DNA of 64,000 nt from Paenibacillus cookii (lineage in GTDB: Bacteria; Bacillota; Bacilli; Paenibacillales; Paenibacillaceae), in the NCBI RefSeq assembly GCF_018333375.1, contig NZ_BORW01000018.1:41030-105029 (forward strand). Reading direction: 5' to 3'. The notes under the pieces are model-generated. The model did not search any database and was not told the DNA's origin. It was given only the letters and a program-made list of their open reading frames with translations. Below, one piece after another: positions 36,099-44,840 of this stretch. A program made the position numbers and the translations under genes. Each line of letters begins with the position of its first letter. The stretch's first letter is position 1.

Positions 36099-39000
36099 AT
36101 GATGAGGAAAAGGACGAAAAAGATTTGGTCCTCGCTGCTAAGCGGCACGTTGATGCTGTCGATGCTGCTTCCGGCGCAGCAGGCGCGGGCGGAGGTTGCG
36201 GGGGCGGCGGCGTTCGGAACCGTGATCGACGAAAGGCAGGCCGAGATCGGGCCGGGCGCGACCTATACGTGGAGGGATATGAAGCTGGACCGCGGGCTGG
36301 AAAAGCTCCATATGGTCGAGTTTGATCCGAAGAATGCGGCGTTAACGCTTGAGCCGGGCCTGACGGACGGCAAGGTCTACGGCATGCAGGGCGTCAGCAA
36401 AATGGCCGGCGACGCGGACAAGCCGGGAAACCGGGTCATCGCGGGGATTAACGGCGATTTTTACGATATGTCCAGCGGCGTTCCGCTGGGGATGTTTATG
36501 GGCGGCGGCAAGATGCTGGTCAGCCCGCCGAAGGACTGGTATGCTTTCGGATTAAAGGCGGACGGCACGACGTTGTACGGCCCAAGCCCCAGCCTGGCCA
36601 AAACGTTGACGATCGGGGGCAAAACGGCGGAACTGAGCGCGATCAACCGGATCCGCGGCAACAACGATCTGGTGCTGTATACCCCCGATTTCCACGCGTC
36701 CACGATGACCAACGATTTGGGGGATGAGGTCGTTCTTGGCGTGTTGAAGGGCGAAGTCAAAAGCGGGCAGACGCTGCAGCTGAAAGTGGAGAGCATCCAC
36801 GGCAACAAAGGGAATACGCCGATCGCGGACGGCAAAGTCGTCTTGTCCGCTTCGGGCACGCAGCGGGATCGCCTCGCCGGACTACAAGTCGGGGACGAGG
36901 TCAGCGTCAGCCTGCAGCTGAGCGGCGAATGGAGCGACGTTACGATGGCGATCGGCGGTTCGGCGCTGCTTGTCAAAGACGGGCAGGTCCAGCCGAATTC
37001 CGATCCGGCGGCCCATCCCCGCACGGCGGTCGGGACGAAAGCGGACGGCTCGGTCGTGCTGCTCGAAATCGACGGGCGCCAGCCGGGGTTCAGCGAAGGC
37101 GTGACGCTGGCCGAACTTGCGCAGATCCTGAAAGACATGGGCGTCGTCAACGCGCTGAATCTCGATGGCGGAGGGTCTTCCACCTTCATTGCGCGGATGC
37201 CGGGCGAAACCCAGCGGAAGCTGCTGAATTCCCCTTCGGACGGCGGGGAGCGCAAGACGGCAAACGGAATATTGCTCGTAAACAAAGCGCCGGAAGAAGC
37301 GGCGGACAAGCTTGTCGTTCAGCCGCAGCTGCAGCGCGTGCTCGCAGGGTCGTCGGCTTCCTTCAAAGCGGCGGCGGTGGATGCGAACCTGCATCCGGCG
37401 GCCTTTAGCGGTTCCCTGCAATGGAGCGTAAACCCGCAGATCGGCAAGATCGACGACCAAGGCGCGTTTACGGCCGGACCGGGAGCCGGCATGGCGGATA
37501 TTGCCGTGACCTCGGGCTCGCTGCGCGGAGAAGCGAAAGTGGAGGTCGTGGATACGCTGACCGAGCTTTCTTTCGGGGATGCGGTCAAAAGCTTCGCGCC
37601 GGGCAAGTCGGAAAAGCTCAAGGTGACCGCGCTGCGCAACGGCCAGGTCATTCAGGCCGATAACGGCCAGCTGAATTGGCGCGTGGAAGGGCCGATCGGA
37701 TCGATCGACTCCAACGGCGTCTTTACGGCGACGGACCAAACGGAACAAAGCGGCAAAATTATTGTCGGCTATAAAGGGGTTGAGGCATCGGTGGACGTAA
37801 ACATCGGATTGCCGCCGGTCATATTGGAGGATTTCGAAAACGGATTGGATGCTTACCAGCCATCGGCCGGGGCCCAGTTCAAAACGTCCAAGGTCAGCAT
37901 CGAAACGAATGAGGACCTGGTGCGGTTCGGCACGGGTTCGCTGAAGCTGGAATATGATTTTACCGGCATGCCGGGCACGTCGGGCGCTTACCTGCAAACG
38001 AAAAATGCCCCGATCGCGATTCCGGGGTATCCGGAGAAAATCAGCATGTGGGTGTACGGGGACGGCAAAGCCCACTGGCTGCGTGCGCAGCTGCGCGACG
38101 GCAAAGGAGCGATCCCGCTCGATTTGACTCCTCAAGACACCGGGGTGAACTGGGTAGGTTGGAAGTACGTCGAAGCCGATGTACCTAAGGGCAGAACGCT
38201 GCCGCTGACGATGGACATGCCCGTGCGTTACATGGAGACTTCGGGAGCGAAAAAGGACGCCGGCGTCATCTACGTGGATCAAATCCGCGCGCTGTACGGC
38301 CCGGCGGAAGACGATCTGGAGCCTCCGGTGCTCCGAAATTTCTCCCCGGCCGAGGGAGAAACGGTTCGTACGAACCAGCCGGTCATCAAGGTGTACGCCG
38401 AGGATGCCGGATACGATCCGGCGCAGCATCCCGGAACGACCTTGATCGATCCCGATTCGATCCGTTTCGACGTGGACGGGGTCCGGGTGCAGCATACGCT
38501 GTATCCGCCGGAAGGGCGAATTTATTACACGCCGGCCACGCCGCTTGCGGACGGGGTTCATCAGGCGCGGGTGACGGTAAAGGACCGGTCCGGCAACCGG
38601 ACGACCGAAGCATGGACGTTCAACGTGGATACCGGCGCTTCCAAGATCACCTATGACACGCCAAAAAGGGTTTATACCGGAAATACGTATTCGGTCGATT
38701 TTAAAGGCGTCAAAGCATCGGAATTGAAGGACGCGCAAATCAAGCTTGCTTTTGATCCTACGAAAGTGGAAAACCTGCGGTTCGTCCCGGGGCATAAGCT
38801 GGATGCTTCCCAGGCTCAGGCAGGCATCGACGGCAATGCGGGCACGGTCGTCCTGACGATGAGCAGGCTGAACGAAGCCGCGTTGACCGACCAGGATTTG
38901 ATCGGACAAATTCAATACGACGTCAAAAAGGATGCGACGGGCGAGCATGTCATTCGTTTCGAGTCGGGCAGCGTTTCGTTCGTCGGCACGGGCGACGTGA

Positions 39001-42000
39001 AATACACCTTCTTTGGGCTGCCGCTGTCCTCCGCGATCCAAAGCGGCCTGACGTTATCGTGGAACGAGGACGGAAACATTCAAGGATACGAGACGGTGTT
39101 CCAGGTGAAAGAGGAGTCCGGGGCTCCCGTGGAAGGGGCGCAAATTTTGGCCGATGAAGCGGCCATCGGCATGACCGACGCGCAGGGGCAGCTGAAAACA
39201 AAATCCCTGACGTCGAGCGTGCAAACGTACAAGGTACAAGCGGCTAAAGGCGGCATGTACAGTTCGGTAGCCGAATTCAAGGTGTCCCCGCTATCCGGAA
39301 CGGAAACGCCGTACAACATCAACGTCAGCATGGGCGCGGACCCGGCCGCCTCCAGAGGGTTCACCTGGCATACCCATCCCGGCACGGAGCCGACCGTCGT
39401 GGAAGTTGCCAAGCAGTCGGAGTTTAGCGGATTCGATCAGGCCAACGTCCAAAAAGTAGACGGCACGAGTTACTTGTATCAGACGCTGGACCTCGGAACC
39501 GTGCGCGTGCATAAAGCGACCGTCGACGGACTGGAACCGGGAACGGCATACGTGTATCGCGTAGGGGACGGTCAAGGCCGTTACAGCGAGCAAGGGACGT
39601 TCAAAACCGCCGAAGCGTCCGGGGACCGTACGAGTTTTCTGTATTTTGCCGATTCCCAGGCAGGCGACCTGAAAGGGTTCCAGCTGTGGGGGAACACGGT
39701 TAAAAAAGCGCTTGAAAATACGCCGGACGCCGAATTTATGGTCCATGTCGGGGATATGGTCGACAAAGGCTTCAACGAGCAGGAATGGAAATGGTGGTTC
39801 AGCGAAGCGCAGGAGGCGTTCCTGAACACGACGCTCGTCGCCGCGATCGGCAACCACGAGGTGATGGGCACGAAGGAAAACAACGATTTCCTTGCCCATT
39901 TCAATCAGCCGGGGAACGGACTGGACAGCTTGAAGGGAAGCCATTTCGCCTTCGATTACAAAAACATCCACTTTGTGGTGCTGAACAGCGAATATCAGTA
40001 TGAAGATCAGCAGAAATGGCTCGAAAAAGATTTGTCAGCCACGACGAAACCGTGGAAAATCGCGATTTTCCACCGCGGCCCGTACGGCAGCATCTACGAT
40101 ACGGCCGAAATTCGCCAGTTGTGGGCGCCGGTACTTGAAAAGCACGGGGTCGATCTCGTCCTGAACGGCCATGATCATATCTATTTGCGGACGTACCCGA
40201 TGCTGGACAACCAAATCGTCGGCGACGGCCAAGGCACGACGTACGTCGTTGCCGGTTCGACGGGGCCGAAGTTTTATTCGCTGACGAAGCGGGATTGGCA
40301 GCGCGTGACAGACGATGAAGCGACGCAAATGTACGCCTCCGTCGAAGTCGACGGGGACCTGCTCAAGTTCGTGACGAAAACGGTAGGAGGGCGCATCGTC
40401 GATCAGTTTACGTTGTCCAAACAGATGACGGCTCCGGAAAGCGTGGAAATCAAGGAGCAGGACGTTAAGCTCGCCGTCGGCGAAACGCGCCAGCTTACCG
40501 CGAAGGTGAAACCGGAGCAGACGACGGATAAGCGCGTGACTTGGTCCGTGTACAGCTCCGACCCTGCGGATCCAGAGGTGGTCAGCGTGTCGGCCGAGGG
40601 ACTGGTCACGGCCCGGGGGCTGGGCACGGCGGTCGTCAGGGCAACAAGCGCCGCCGACCCGAACTTGTACGGAGAGACGACGATTACCGTGGACCGGGTT
40701 CCTGATGGCAAGATGGATTCATTGCATTTGAAAGGAAAAGGCAGACTGAAAGTCGGCGAAACCGACCAGACCGTCACGGAAGCGGTCTATCAGGACGGGA
40801 CCCGCATTCCGCTGCTGGAAGGCGTCATCTATGACAGCAGCAGCAAGGACGTCGCATCCGTCGATGAACGGGGGCTGGTCACCGCTTTGGCGGAAGGAAC
40901 CACCGTTATTTCGGCAACCTACGAGGCGTTCCAAGCGGAATATGTGTTGAACGTCCAAGCACCGGGCAATCCGGGTGGAGATAACGGCAATGGGGGAGGA
41001 AATCCTGGCGGAACTAACGGCAATGAGGGCAGCGGCCATAACGGAGGCAGCGGTAAGCCAGCTCCGGTGACGCCTCCGAAACATGAAGGAACGTGGAGCG
41101 TATCGGAAAGCGAGCTGTCCGCGCTTGCCAAAGGCGACGTTTCCTTCAAAACGGATCAACCGTTCGCGGAATTGGTTGTGCCTGGCAGTGCCGCTTCGAT
41201 TCTGCAAAACAAGCCGGTACACATTCAGGCCGGCCAGGTCTCGCTGACGATTCCGGCGGCCGTGTTCCAGGCTGTAAGCGAACGGGTCCCTGAAGGACAG
41301 CGTGCGGGAAGCCGAATCCGATTCAGCGTGAACCCGATTGGCGGCAGCGAACAAGCGCAGCGGATGGGGGCAGCCGGGAATAAAGCGGGGGCTTCGCTCC
41401 GCACGGGCAGCGATTTCCTGAGGTTCAGCCTCAGCATCACGGCAAAGGACGGCCAAGTATATTCGCTGACCGATTTGAAGCAGCCGGTCATGCTGACGCT
41501 GCCGATCTCGACGGACGTCAATGCGAGGCTGTCCGGAATCTACGGCCTGACCGGCACGGGCGTGCTCGATTATGTCGGGGGCTCGCTTTCCGGCGGCAAG
41601 CTGACCTCCGAAATCTTCGATCTTGATCCTGCCTATGGCGTGTTGGAATACCGCAAAAACTTTGCGGATACGGAACATCACTGGGCTGCGGAGGTCATTC
41701 GGGAGCTGGCGGCGAAACATCTGATCGAAGGGATCGACGCCGGCCGGTTTGCGCCGAACCAGCCGGTGACCCGCGCGGAAATGGCCGCCATGCTGGTACG
41801 CCTGCTGAATCTGAAGGGCGGCGGCACAACGCCGTTTGCCGACGTGGCAGCGGACCAGTGGTATACGGATGCCGTATCGGCGGCGGTGCAGGCCGGGATC
41901 GTGCAGGGCGTCAGCGAAAACAGCTTCGCGCCGAACGCTTTGATCAAACGCCAGGAAGCGGCGGCCATGATCGCCCGCGCGTATAAGCTGGCGGGTGGCG

Positions 42001-42215
42001 CATCCGGAATCGGCGGTTCCGCCGGCAAGGCCGCGTTTACCGACGTCGCCTCTTCGCCGGCCTGGGTACAGGAGGCGGTGCAGGCCGTATACGCTTCGGG
42101 GCTGATGCAAGGACAATCGCCGCAGCGCTTCCATCCGACGGGAGCGGCGACGCGGGCGGAAAGCGCCCAAATGATCTATAATTTCATGAGCAAATTGACG
42201 CAAGCCAAGCCATAA
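36099..42215 (+). CDS. Giant SLH-anchored surface protein: phosphodiester glycosidase plus metallophosphatase
   Basis: Secreted cell-surface protein of 2038 residues. Approximate layout: signal peptide 1-31; NAGPA-type phosphodiester glycosidase 100-395 (INGDFYDMSSGVPLGMF, then ALNLDGGGSSTFIA); two Ig-like repeats 405-570; carbohydrate-binding-like sandwich 575-740 starting ILEDFENGLDAY; Ig-like 745-850; cohesin-like 855-985; purple-acid-phosphatase N-terminal Fn3-type domain 1070-1170; calcineurin-like phosphoesterase 1175-1400 with FADSQAGD, HVGDMVDKG, GNHEV and NGHDHIYLRT metal ligands; two Big_2 repeats 1440-1620; Gly/Asn-rich linker; beta domain; three SLH motifs 1850-2038 that bind pyruvylated wall polymer. 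Likely removes phosphate and phosphodiester-linked sugars from polymers at the envelope. RBS GGGAGG; perfect terminator after it. Confidence 0.92.
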   Translation: MMRKRTKKIWSSLLSGTLMLSMLLPAQQARAEVAGAAAFGTVIDERQAEIGPGATYTWRDMKLDRGLEKLHMVEFDPKNAALTLEPGLTDGKVYGMQGVSKMAGDADKPGNRVIAGINGDFYDMSSGVPLGMFMGGGKMLVSPPKDWYAFGLKADGTTLYGPSPSLAKTLTIGGKTAELSAINRIRGNNDLVLYTPDFHASTMTNDLGDEVVLGVLKGEVKSGQTLQLKVESIHGNKGNTPIADGKVVLSASGTQRDRLAGLQVGDEVSVSLQLSGEWSDVTMAIGGSALLVKDGQVQPNSDPAAHPRTAVGTKADGSVVLLEIDGRQPGFSEGVTLAELAQILKDMGVVNALNLDGGGSSTFIARMPGETQRKLLNSPSDGGERKTANGILLVNKAPEEAADKLVVQPQLQRVLAGSSASFKAAAVDANLHPAAFSGSLQWSVNPQIGKIDDQGAFTAGPGAGMADIAVTSGSLRGEAKVEVVDTLTELSFGDAVKSFAPGKSEKLKVTALRNGQVIQADNGQLNWRVEGPIGSIDSNGVFTATDQTEQSGKIIVGYKGVEASVDVNIGLPPVILEDFENGLDAYQPSAGAQFKTSKVSIETNEDLVRFGTGSLKLEYDFTGMPGTSGAYLQTKNAPIAIPGYPEKISMWVYGDGKAHWLRAQLRDGKGAIPLDLTPQDTGVNWVGWKYVEADVPKGRTLPLTMDMPVRYMETSGAKKDAGVIYVDQIRALYGPAEDDLEPPVLRNFSPAEGETVRTNQPVIKVYAEDAGYDPAQHPGTTLIDPDSIRFDVDGVRVQHTLYPPEGRIYYTPATPLADGVHQARVTVKDRSGNRTTEAWTFNVDTGASKITYDTPKRVYTGNTYSVDFKGVKASELKDAQIKLAFDPTKVENLRFVPGHKLDASQAQAGIDGNAGTVVLTMSRLNEAALTDQDLIGQIQYDVKKDATGEHVIRFESGSVSFVGTGDVKYTFFGLPLSSAIQSGLTLSWNEDGNIQGYETVFQVKEESGAPVEGAQILADEAAIGMTDAQGQLKTKSLTSSVQTYKVQAAKGGMYSSVAEFKVSPLSGTETPYNINVSMGADPAASRGFTWHTHPGTEPTVVEVAKQSEFSGFDQANVQKVDGTSYLYQTLDLGTVRVHKATVDGLEPGTAYVYRVGDGQGRYSEQGTFKTAEASGDRTSFLYFADSQAGDLKGFQLWGNTVKKALENTPDAEFMVHVGDMVDKGFNEQEWKWWFSEAQEAFLNTTLVAAIGNHEVMGTKENNDFLAHFNQPGNGLDSLKGSHFAFDYKNIHFVVLNSEYQYEDQQKWLEKDLSATTKPWKIAIFHRGPYGSIYDTAEIRQLWAPVLEKHGVDLVLNGHDHIYLRTYPMLDNQIVGDGQGTTYVVAGSTGPKFYSLTKRDWQRVTDDEATQMYASVEVDGDLLKFVTKTVGGRIVDQFTLSKQMTAPESVEIKEQDVKLAVGETRQLTAKVKPEQTTDKRVTWSVYSSDPADPEVVSVSAEGLVTARGLGTAVVRATSAADPNLYGETTITVDRVPDGKMDSLHLKGKGRLKVGETDQTVTEAVYQDGTRIPLLEGVIYDSSSKDVASVDERGLVTALAEGTTVISATYEAFQAEYVLNVQAPGNPGGDNGNGGGNPGGTNGNEGSGHNGGSGKPAPVTPPKHEGTWSVSESELSALAKGDVSFKTDQPFAELVVPGSAASILQNKPVHIQAGQVSLTIPAAVFQAVSERVPEGQRAGSRIRFSVNPIGGSEQAQRMGAAGNKAGASLRTGSDFLRFSLSITAKDGQVYSLTDLKQPVMLTLPISTDVNARLSGIYGLTGTGVLDYVGGSLSGGKLTSEIFDLDPAYGVLEYRKNFADTEHHWAAEVIRELAAKHLIEGIDAGRFAPNQPVTRAEMAAMLVRLLNLKGGGTTPFADVAADQWYTDAVSAAVQAGIVQGVSENSFAPNALIKRQEAAAMIARAYKLAGGASGIGGSAGKAAFTDVASSPAWVQEAVQAVYASGLMQGQSPQRFHPTGAATRAESAQMIYNFMSKLTQAKP

Positions 42216-42232
42216 TGGCAAGCAGCATAAGC

Positions 42233-42269
42233 GGCAGAACCCGCCGGTTCGGGTTCTGCCGTTTTTTTT
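42233..42269 (+). terminator. Rho-independent terminator after the SLH gene
   Basis: GGCAGAACCCG and CGGGTTCTGCC pair perfectly around CCGGTT, followed by GTTTTTTTT. Confidence 0.92.
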
Positions 42270-42557
42270 ATGATTCAAGAAATAAAAAGTTTCGGAGCTG
42301 CAGTTTGCTTTCAGGTTTTGGCGGTTTGCGGATAGGATTTTTCAAATGGCCTGTCCGGAAATGGCGGGTTTTTGCGTTGTTTTCTCCCTGTTCTTTGTTG
42401 CAATGCGATAGACACTGATAAAAATGTAAAAAAACAGCATCTTTTTGTAGAGTTTTTGTATATTTCTCTATGATAAAGTAAGTAGGTTATGGCCGTCCTA
42501 GTGCGATGGTTATAAATGTTACAGCACGTATTTTGGTCAGAAGGATGTGTTGCTTCA

Positions 42558-43364
42558 ATGGCAAGAGTCATTTGTATTACTTCGGGCAAGGGCGGGGTAG
42601 GCAAAACGACGGTCACCGCCAATTTAGGGACATCCCTTGCTTGCTTGGGACAAAAGGTCTGTTTGATCGATGCGGACTTCGGCCTTCGGAATTTGGACTT
42701 TCCGCTCGGGCTGAGCAGCAGATTGAATTATGATATTTCTGATTTTATGGCGGGCAGGTGCGGCCTGCATCAAGTAACCATCCAAGACAAGCGCCTGTCC
42801 AACCTATCGTTCATCTCCTGCAGCGGGAGTGCCGACCATGATGAGGACCCGGGGTTGTTTCGGGACGTGGTTCATTTTATCGCCCAAGACTATGATTATG
42901 TGTTGATCGATTCCCCGGCAGGGATCGAAAACGGGTTTCGCAATGCCGTATACGCCGCCGACGAGGCGATTATCGTCACGACGCCGAACCGGACGGCGAT
43001 TCAGGATGCGGACCGCGTCATCGGGTTGATGAGCGATATGATCGATGCTCCCCCGCAGCTTATCGTCAACATGGCGGATGATCCGGCCGATCGGGTCCTA
43101 AAGCTTGAAGACATCATGAATATTCTCAATATCGGTTTAATTGGGGTCATACATATGGACATGGATATTATGCGTTCGGTAGCCAAAGGGATTCCCATCG
43201 CGCTGGATCCCGAGCTGGAGAGCGGCAGACGCTTCCGGCATATTGCGCATAATGTCGTACAAAACGAGCAGGAGTACGTATTCGCGGAAAAAACCAAAAA
43301 GAAACGCAATCGCCTATTTTCTTTTTCCAAAGGGCTGCGGTGGGGACAAAGCAACTCGGTTTAA
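42558..43364 (+). CDS. MinD/ParA-like ATPase
   Basis: Deviant-Walker-A ATPase of 268 residues. ICITSGKGGVGKTTVTANLG is the P-loop with the signature Lys; CLIDADFGLRNLDFPLGL is switch I; DYVLIDSPAGIENGF is Walker B. These read like MinD, which positions the division septum, but MinC is not adjacent and the C-terminus (KKKRNRLFSFSKGLRWGQ) lacks an obvious MinD membrane helix, so a divergent MinD paralogue or FlhG-like function is possible. ATG 42558 is chosen; the AAGGATGTG site is modest. Confidence 0.8.
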   Translation: MARVICITSGKGGVGKTTVTANLGTSLACLGQKVCLIDADFGLRNLDFPLGLSSRLNYDISDFMAGRCGLHQVTIQDKRLSNLSFISCSGSADHDEDPGLFRDVVHFIAQDYDYVLIDSPAGIENGFRNAVYAADEAIIVTTPNRTAIQDADRVIGLMSDMIDAPPQLIVNMADDPADRVLKLEDIMNILNIGLIGVIHMDMDIMRSVAKGIPIALDPELESGRRFRHIAHNVVQNEQEYVFAEKTKKKRNRLFSFSKGLRWGQSNSV

Positions 43365-43489
43365 AGGGAAAAACGGGAGAATGCAAGCGTTCGTGATTTA
43401 AAAAATGGTGCATGGATTCATGGATTGATGGGGGGTTTTGGAGGATTTTTGTCGAAACCATAAAGTGAAAATATGGAAGAAATGAACTG

Positions 43490-43637
43490 GTGCGAACGTG
43501 TAGTGAACATGGATTTTCAGGGGGCTTCGCACCTGTAACATCTTGATTTTTTACAATAATGTAAATAAATTCAATTTATTGTTGGAGAATGGAGTGTCAT
43601 AAGCCGCTTTTTCGGGCTTTTTGCTTGAAAAAGCGGT
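43490..43637 (+). promoter_or_regulatory. Leader of CRISPR array 1
   Basis: AT-rich leader directly before the first repeat. It carries the 44-bp element found upstream of all three repeat clusters: arms GTGCGAA (43490-43496) and TTCGCAC (43526-43532), with GTGAACATG and CAGGG between. The last ~25 bases (TTTTTGCTTGAAAAAGCGGT) resemble the ends of the other two leaders, showing common origin. Confidence 0.65.
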
Positions 43638-43934
43638 GTCGCACCCTGTGTGGGTGCGTGGATTGAAATTCAATAGCGCCATCCTCAAAAGCAATCGCGC
43701 TATTGTCGCACCCTGTGTGGTGCGTGGATTGAAATACTGTTGTGTTCATTGCTCACCAAACAGCTGACGAGTCGCACCCTGTGTGGGTGCGTGGATTGAA
43801 ATTACCGGGCGGTGGAATCGGTAAAGAGACTGAGCGCGTCGCACCCTGTGTGGGTGCGTGGATTGAAATCCGACAACCGACATGATCGTCGGCAGCATGG
43901 CGGTCGCACCCTACGCGGGTGCCTGGATTGAAAT
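43638..43934 (+). CRISPR. CRISPR array 1 (5 repeats, 4 spacers; variant type I-C repeat)
   Basis: Repeats start at 43638, 43705, 43771, 43838 and 43903; spacers are 33-35 nt. The repeat is 32 nt, begins GTCGCACCC, has CTGTGTGGG where the main array has CTATGCGGG, and ends GTGGATTGAAAT. The second copy lacks one G, and the last is degenerate (CTACGCGGGTGCCTGG), marking the distal end. The array runs on the same strand as the cas genes. A broken cas3 follows at 44083, so it may be the trace of a second I-C locus. Confidence 0.95.
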
Positions 43935-44082
43935 AGATTTATCAAATAAAACAAAATTTTACATACAAATTGGAAGGATATCTCAGATTCCTGTCGAATC
44001 TCGTTAAAATAAGGAGAATTGTCGCAGGTACATCGGACTACACGAGGGCTTGAACGACTCTATATTTCGAGGAGGAGACTGT

Positions 44083-44539
44083 TTGAATTATATAGCACAT
44101 ATTCGCGAAGCTGACAGGCAGCACCAAACAGTGGAGGAGCACTTATTAGGCGTACAAGCATTAGCAGAATCGTTCGGAAAGAAATTGGGAGTTTCGGTAC
44201 ATCGCCGGATTGGCAGGGATGCTGCACGATATGGGGAAATACACAGATGCTTTCAGGAATTATATTTTAGCAGCTGTAAACAACCCAAGCTTCCCGCCGA
44301 AAAGAGGAAGCGTCGATCATTCAACGGCAGGTGGGAAATTTCTGTATAACCTTTTTCGTGCTGGAGAAATCCACCCAATCAAAGGATTGTTGGCTGAAAT
44401 CGTAGGTAATGCAATCATTTCACATCATTCTTACCTCGAAGACTTTCTCAGTCCCGAATTAGAGTCTAATTATTTGAAGCGTGTACGTGACAAAAGGGAC
44501 AAATCGTTAGAAGAGTTTGAGCGGACGCACATCTACTAA
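44083..44539 (+). pseudogene. Broken cas3 N-terminal (HD nuclease) fragment
   Basis: Begins at TTG 44083 after GGAGGAG. The first frame gives NYIAHIREADRQHQTVEEHL and AESFGKKLG, then one extra base near 44190-44197 shifts to the frame that carries the HD motif AGMLHDMGKYTDAFRNYIL and DHSTAGGKFLYN, continuing to LESNYLKRVRDKRDKSLEEF before stopping. These are residues ~1-150 of a Cas3; the rest of the nuclease and the whole helicase are missing. It is not a copy of the intact cas3 downstream (clearly different sequence), so it derives from another CRISPR-Cas system. Confidence 0.82.
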
Positions 44540-44616
44540 CCGATTAGGAAGAAGGGGGATGGGACTAACATTTTGGTCATCACTCAAATGTCGCGGATTG
44601 ATTCCGATGATAGAAT

Positions 44617-44649
44617 GAAAACCTATCCTGAAGGGAAAGATAGGTTTTC
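44617..44649 (-). terminator. Perfect hairpin closing the guide transcript
   Basis: GAAAACCTATC (44617-44627) and GATAGGTTTTC (44639-44649) pair over 11 bp around an 11-base loop. On the minus strand it immediately follows the 18-nt matching part of the guide and would form the 3' end of the RNA, with ATTCTATC after it (a weak U-tract). In the other orientation it could stop transcription coming from the broken cas3. Confidence 0.6.
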
Positions 44650-44692
44650 TTGAGTAGATACTATATTTTTCAATCCACGCTTGCTTAGCGAC
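44617..44692 (-). ncRNA. CreR-like crRNA guide predicted to repress the cas operon
   Basis: Read on the minus strand. A 26-nt repeat-like sequence occupies 44692-44667: it begins GTCGC, keeps a shortened hairpin CGCT-AAGCA-AGCG, and ends GTGGATTGAAAA, against GTGGATTGAAAT in the true repeats. The -10 box TGGTATAAT (44706-44698) places the start site at the first repeat base. The following 18 nt (44666-44649), beginning ATATAGTATCTACTC, match 44761-44778 ahead of the cas3 promoter at 15 of 18 positions; mismatches are 6, 15 and 18. TTC (44758-44760) sits in the PAM position. A ~76-nt RNA would result, ended by the hairpin. Partial pairing allows binding without cleavage, as in CreR autorepressors. 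Function is inferred. Confidence 0.75.
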
Positions 44693-44697
44693 AGTTT

Positions 44698-44706
44698 ATT
44701 ATACCA
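44698..44706 (-). promoter_or_regulatory. Extended -10 promoter of the guide RNA
   Basis: On the minus strand TGGTATAAT is an extended -10 element; no good -35 is present at 16-18 bases. The expected start, six to seven bases on, is 44692-44691, the first base of the repeat-like sequence. The identical nine bases form the cas3 promoter -10, so both may be used by the same polymerase form. Confidence 0.6.
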
Positions 44707-44757
44707 CAGGAATCAATAGGTGTACCGGATATTATTCGTAATAAAATCATAATATTG

Positions 44758-44813
44758 TTCATATAATATCTACTTAAACGTAATTTACAAAGTAAAATAT
44801 TGGATGGTATAAT
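44758..44813 (+). promoter_or_regulatory. cas operon promoter and predicted guide target
   Basis: TTC (44758-44760) followed by ATATAATATCTACTTAAA (44761-44778) is the PAM and protospacer matched by the guide. TTTACA (44784-44789) and TGGTATAAT (-10 at 44808-44813) with an 18-bp spacer form the promoter, predicting a start near 44819. A type I effector bound at the target would extend over the -35 and block the polymerase. The promoter position shows that ATG 44814 cannot be the cas3 start. Confidence 0.7.
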
Positions 44814-44840
44814 ATGGTATATAAAAAAGAAGGTGAGTCC

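Noticed and set aside
36882..39041. 719-codon minus-strand frame opposite the SLH protein
   Set aside because: Arg/His-rich shadow frame without motifs or a ribosome site.
44703..44716. TTGATT (44716-44711, minus strand) as -35 for the guide promoter
   Set aside because: Only seven bases separate it from the -10; an extended -10 promoter without a -35 fits better.
44814..44840. ATG 44814 as the cas3 start codon
   Set aside because: It directly follows the -10 box TATAAT (44808-44813), upstream of the expected transcription start; TTG 44841 has an AAGGTGAG site.
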